Positions 63,231 through 64,000 of a stretch of 64,000 bases of DNA are shown piece by piece (within the stretch, counting starts at the first letter, position 1; each line of letters starts with the position of its first letter). A program made the translations under genes and the position numbers. This DNA comes from Rhyacichthys aspro (lineage: Eukaryota; Chordata; Actinopteri; Gobiiformes; Rhyacichthyidae): assembly GCA_036850595.1 (NCBI GenBank), contig CM072152.1:2064640-2128639 (forward strand), written 5' to 3'. The notes beneath the pieces were generated by a model. That model was given only the letters and a program-made list of their open reading frames with translations, was not told the DNA's origin and did not search any database.

Positions 63231-64000
63231 TACACTGACCAAAAATATAAACGCAACACTTTTGTTTTTGCTCCCATTTTTTATTTGTCGAACACAAAGA
63301 TCTAAGACTTTTTCTATGTTCACAAAAGGCCTATTTTTCCACAAATATTGTTCACAAATCTGTCTAGATCTGTGTTAGTGAGCACCTCTCTTATGCTGAG
63401 ATAATCCTTCCACCTCACAGGTGTGGTAAGATGCTGATTAGACAGCATGATTATTGCACAGGTGTGCCTTAGGCCCAATGGCCACAATAAAAGGCCAGTC
63501 TAAAATGTGCAGTTTTATCACACAGTACAATGCCACAGATGTTTGAAATTTTGAGGGAGCGTGCAATTCACATGCCGACTGCAAGAATGTCCACCAGCGC
63601 TGTTGCCCTTGAATTGAATGTTCATTCCTCTACCATAAGCCATCTCCAAAGGCGTTTTAGAGAGTTTGGCAGTACATCCAACTGGCCTCACAACCACAGA
63701 TCACATGTAACCACACCAGCCCAGGACCTCCACATCCAGCATCTACACAGGCAAGATTGTCTGGGACCAGCCACCCAGACTAATGGCAGACAGCGTGTAT
63801 GGTGTATGGTGTCGTGTATGAGCGGTTTGCTGATGTCAACGTTGTAGATTGAGTGGCCCATGGTGGCGGTGGGGTTATGGTATGGGCAGGCGTATGTTAT
63901 GGACAATGAACACAGGTGCATTTTATTGATGGCATTTTGAATGCACAGACATACAGTCATTGTTGTGCCATTCATCCCTGACCATCACCTCATGTTGCAG
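63231..64000 (+). mobile_element. Tc1-like transposon, left part (runs off window)
   Basis: Left end TA-CACTGACCAAAAATATAA with 'acgcaacacttttgtttttg', a terminal repeat very common in fish Tc1 elements. Right end lies outside the window. Confidence 0.88.
63530..64000 (+). pseudogene. Tc1-like transposase, degraded, partial
   Basis: Open part 63,530-63,847 has HTH-like TSAVALELNVHSSTISHLQR and RFREFGSTSNWPHNHRSHVT. After a stop and frame change, VAHGGGGVMVWAGVCYG and VHFIDGILNAQTY continue the family pattern (VMVWGG...FIDG.LNAQ.Y). Several internal stops and deletions, so inactive. Confidence 0.88.

Noticed and set aside
1..64000. CRISPR arrays, operons, phage or bacterial defence systems
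   Set aside because: The tandem arrays present are minisatellites without spacers, and the gene structure is clearly that of a spliced vertebrate genome.

Overview
The window is vertebrate nuclear DNA, almost certainly from a ray-finned (teleost, probably percomorph) fish. Genes are split into short exons with GT/AG borders, and the proteins they encode match vertebrate families. The repeats are fish-typical: Tc1-like transposons, TTAA- and TIR-bounded MITEs, tRNA-derived SINEs, a LINE reverse-transcriptase remnant and minisatellites. Three genes can be supported. Most of the long open frames outside their exons are chance or repeat-driven.

Region 1 (1 to about 18,270, + strand) is the 3' part of plekha6, a PLEKHA5/6/7-family scaffold of epithelial junctions. 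Eighteen coding exons give 880 residues in one continuous, phase-consistent frame. The N-terminal PH domain lies upstream of the window. The stop is at 14,521-14,523, followed by a 3'UTR intron and a long 3'UTR. An almost intact Tc1-like transposon sits in one intron, and one exon has a second, much more distal in-frame splice donor.

Region 2 (18,270 to about 22,250) is intergenic and repeat-rich: a hAT-like element with another fish repeat nested in it, a 44-bp palindrome and a tRNA-derived SINE. Region 3 (about 21,700-26,785, + strand) is golt1a, a four-TM Golgi vesicle-transport protein (129 aa in five coding exons). The plekha6-golt1a pair is conserved with human 1q32.1.

Region 4 (27,880 to about 59,000, - strand, tail to tail with golt1a) is crhr1, the class B1 GPCR for corticotropin-releasing hormone. 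Thirteen coding exons give 412 aa, close to the 415 aa of human CRHR1. Exon 1 sits in a GC-rich promoter region near 58.6-59.0 kb and is separated from exon 2 by a 15-kb intron full of repeats. The gene holds several uncommon features: two extra phase-compatible candidate exons, a uORF made of a short tandem repeat, and two introns taken over by minisatellites, one of which has copied the 3' splice site.

Region 5 (59,000-64,000) is intergenic. It holds a TTAA-flanked element carrying a two-exon fragment similar to the P2X7 intracellular domain plus two perfect CRE sites, and the left part of another Tc1-like transposon. A deleted sibling of the TTAA element lies inside a crhr1 intron. kiss1, which I recall neighbouring GOLT1A in mammals and some fish, was not found between golt1a and crhr1. 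No CRISPR, operon or prokaryotic system is present.
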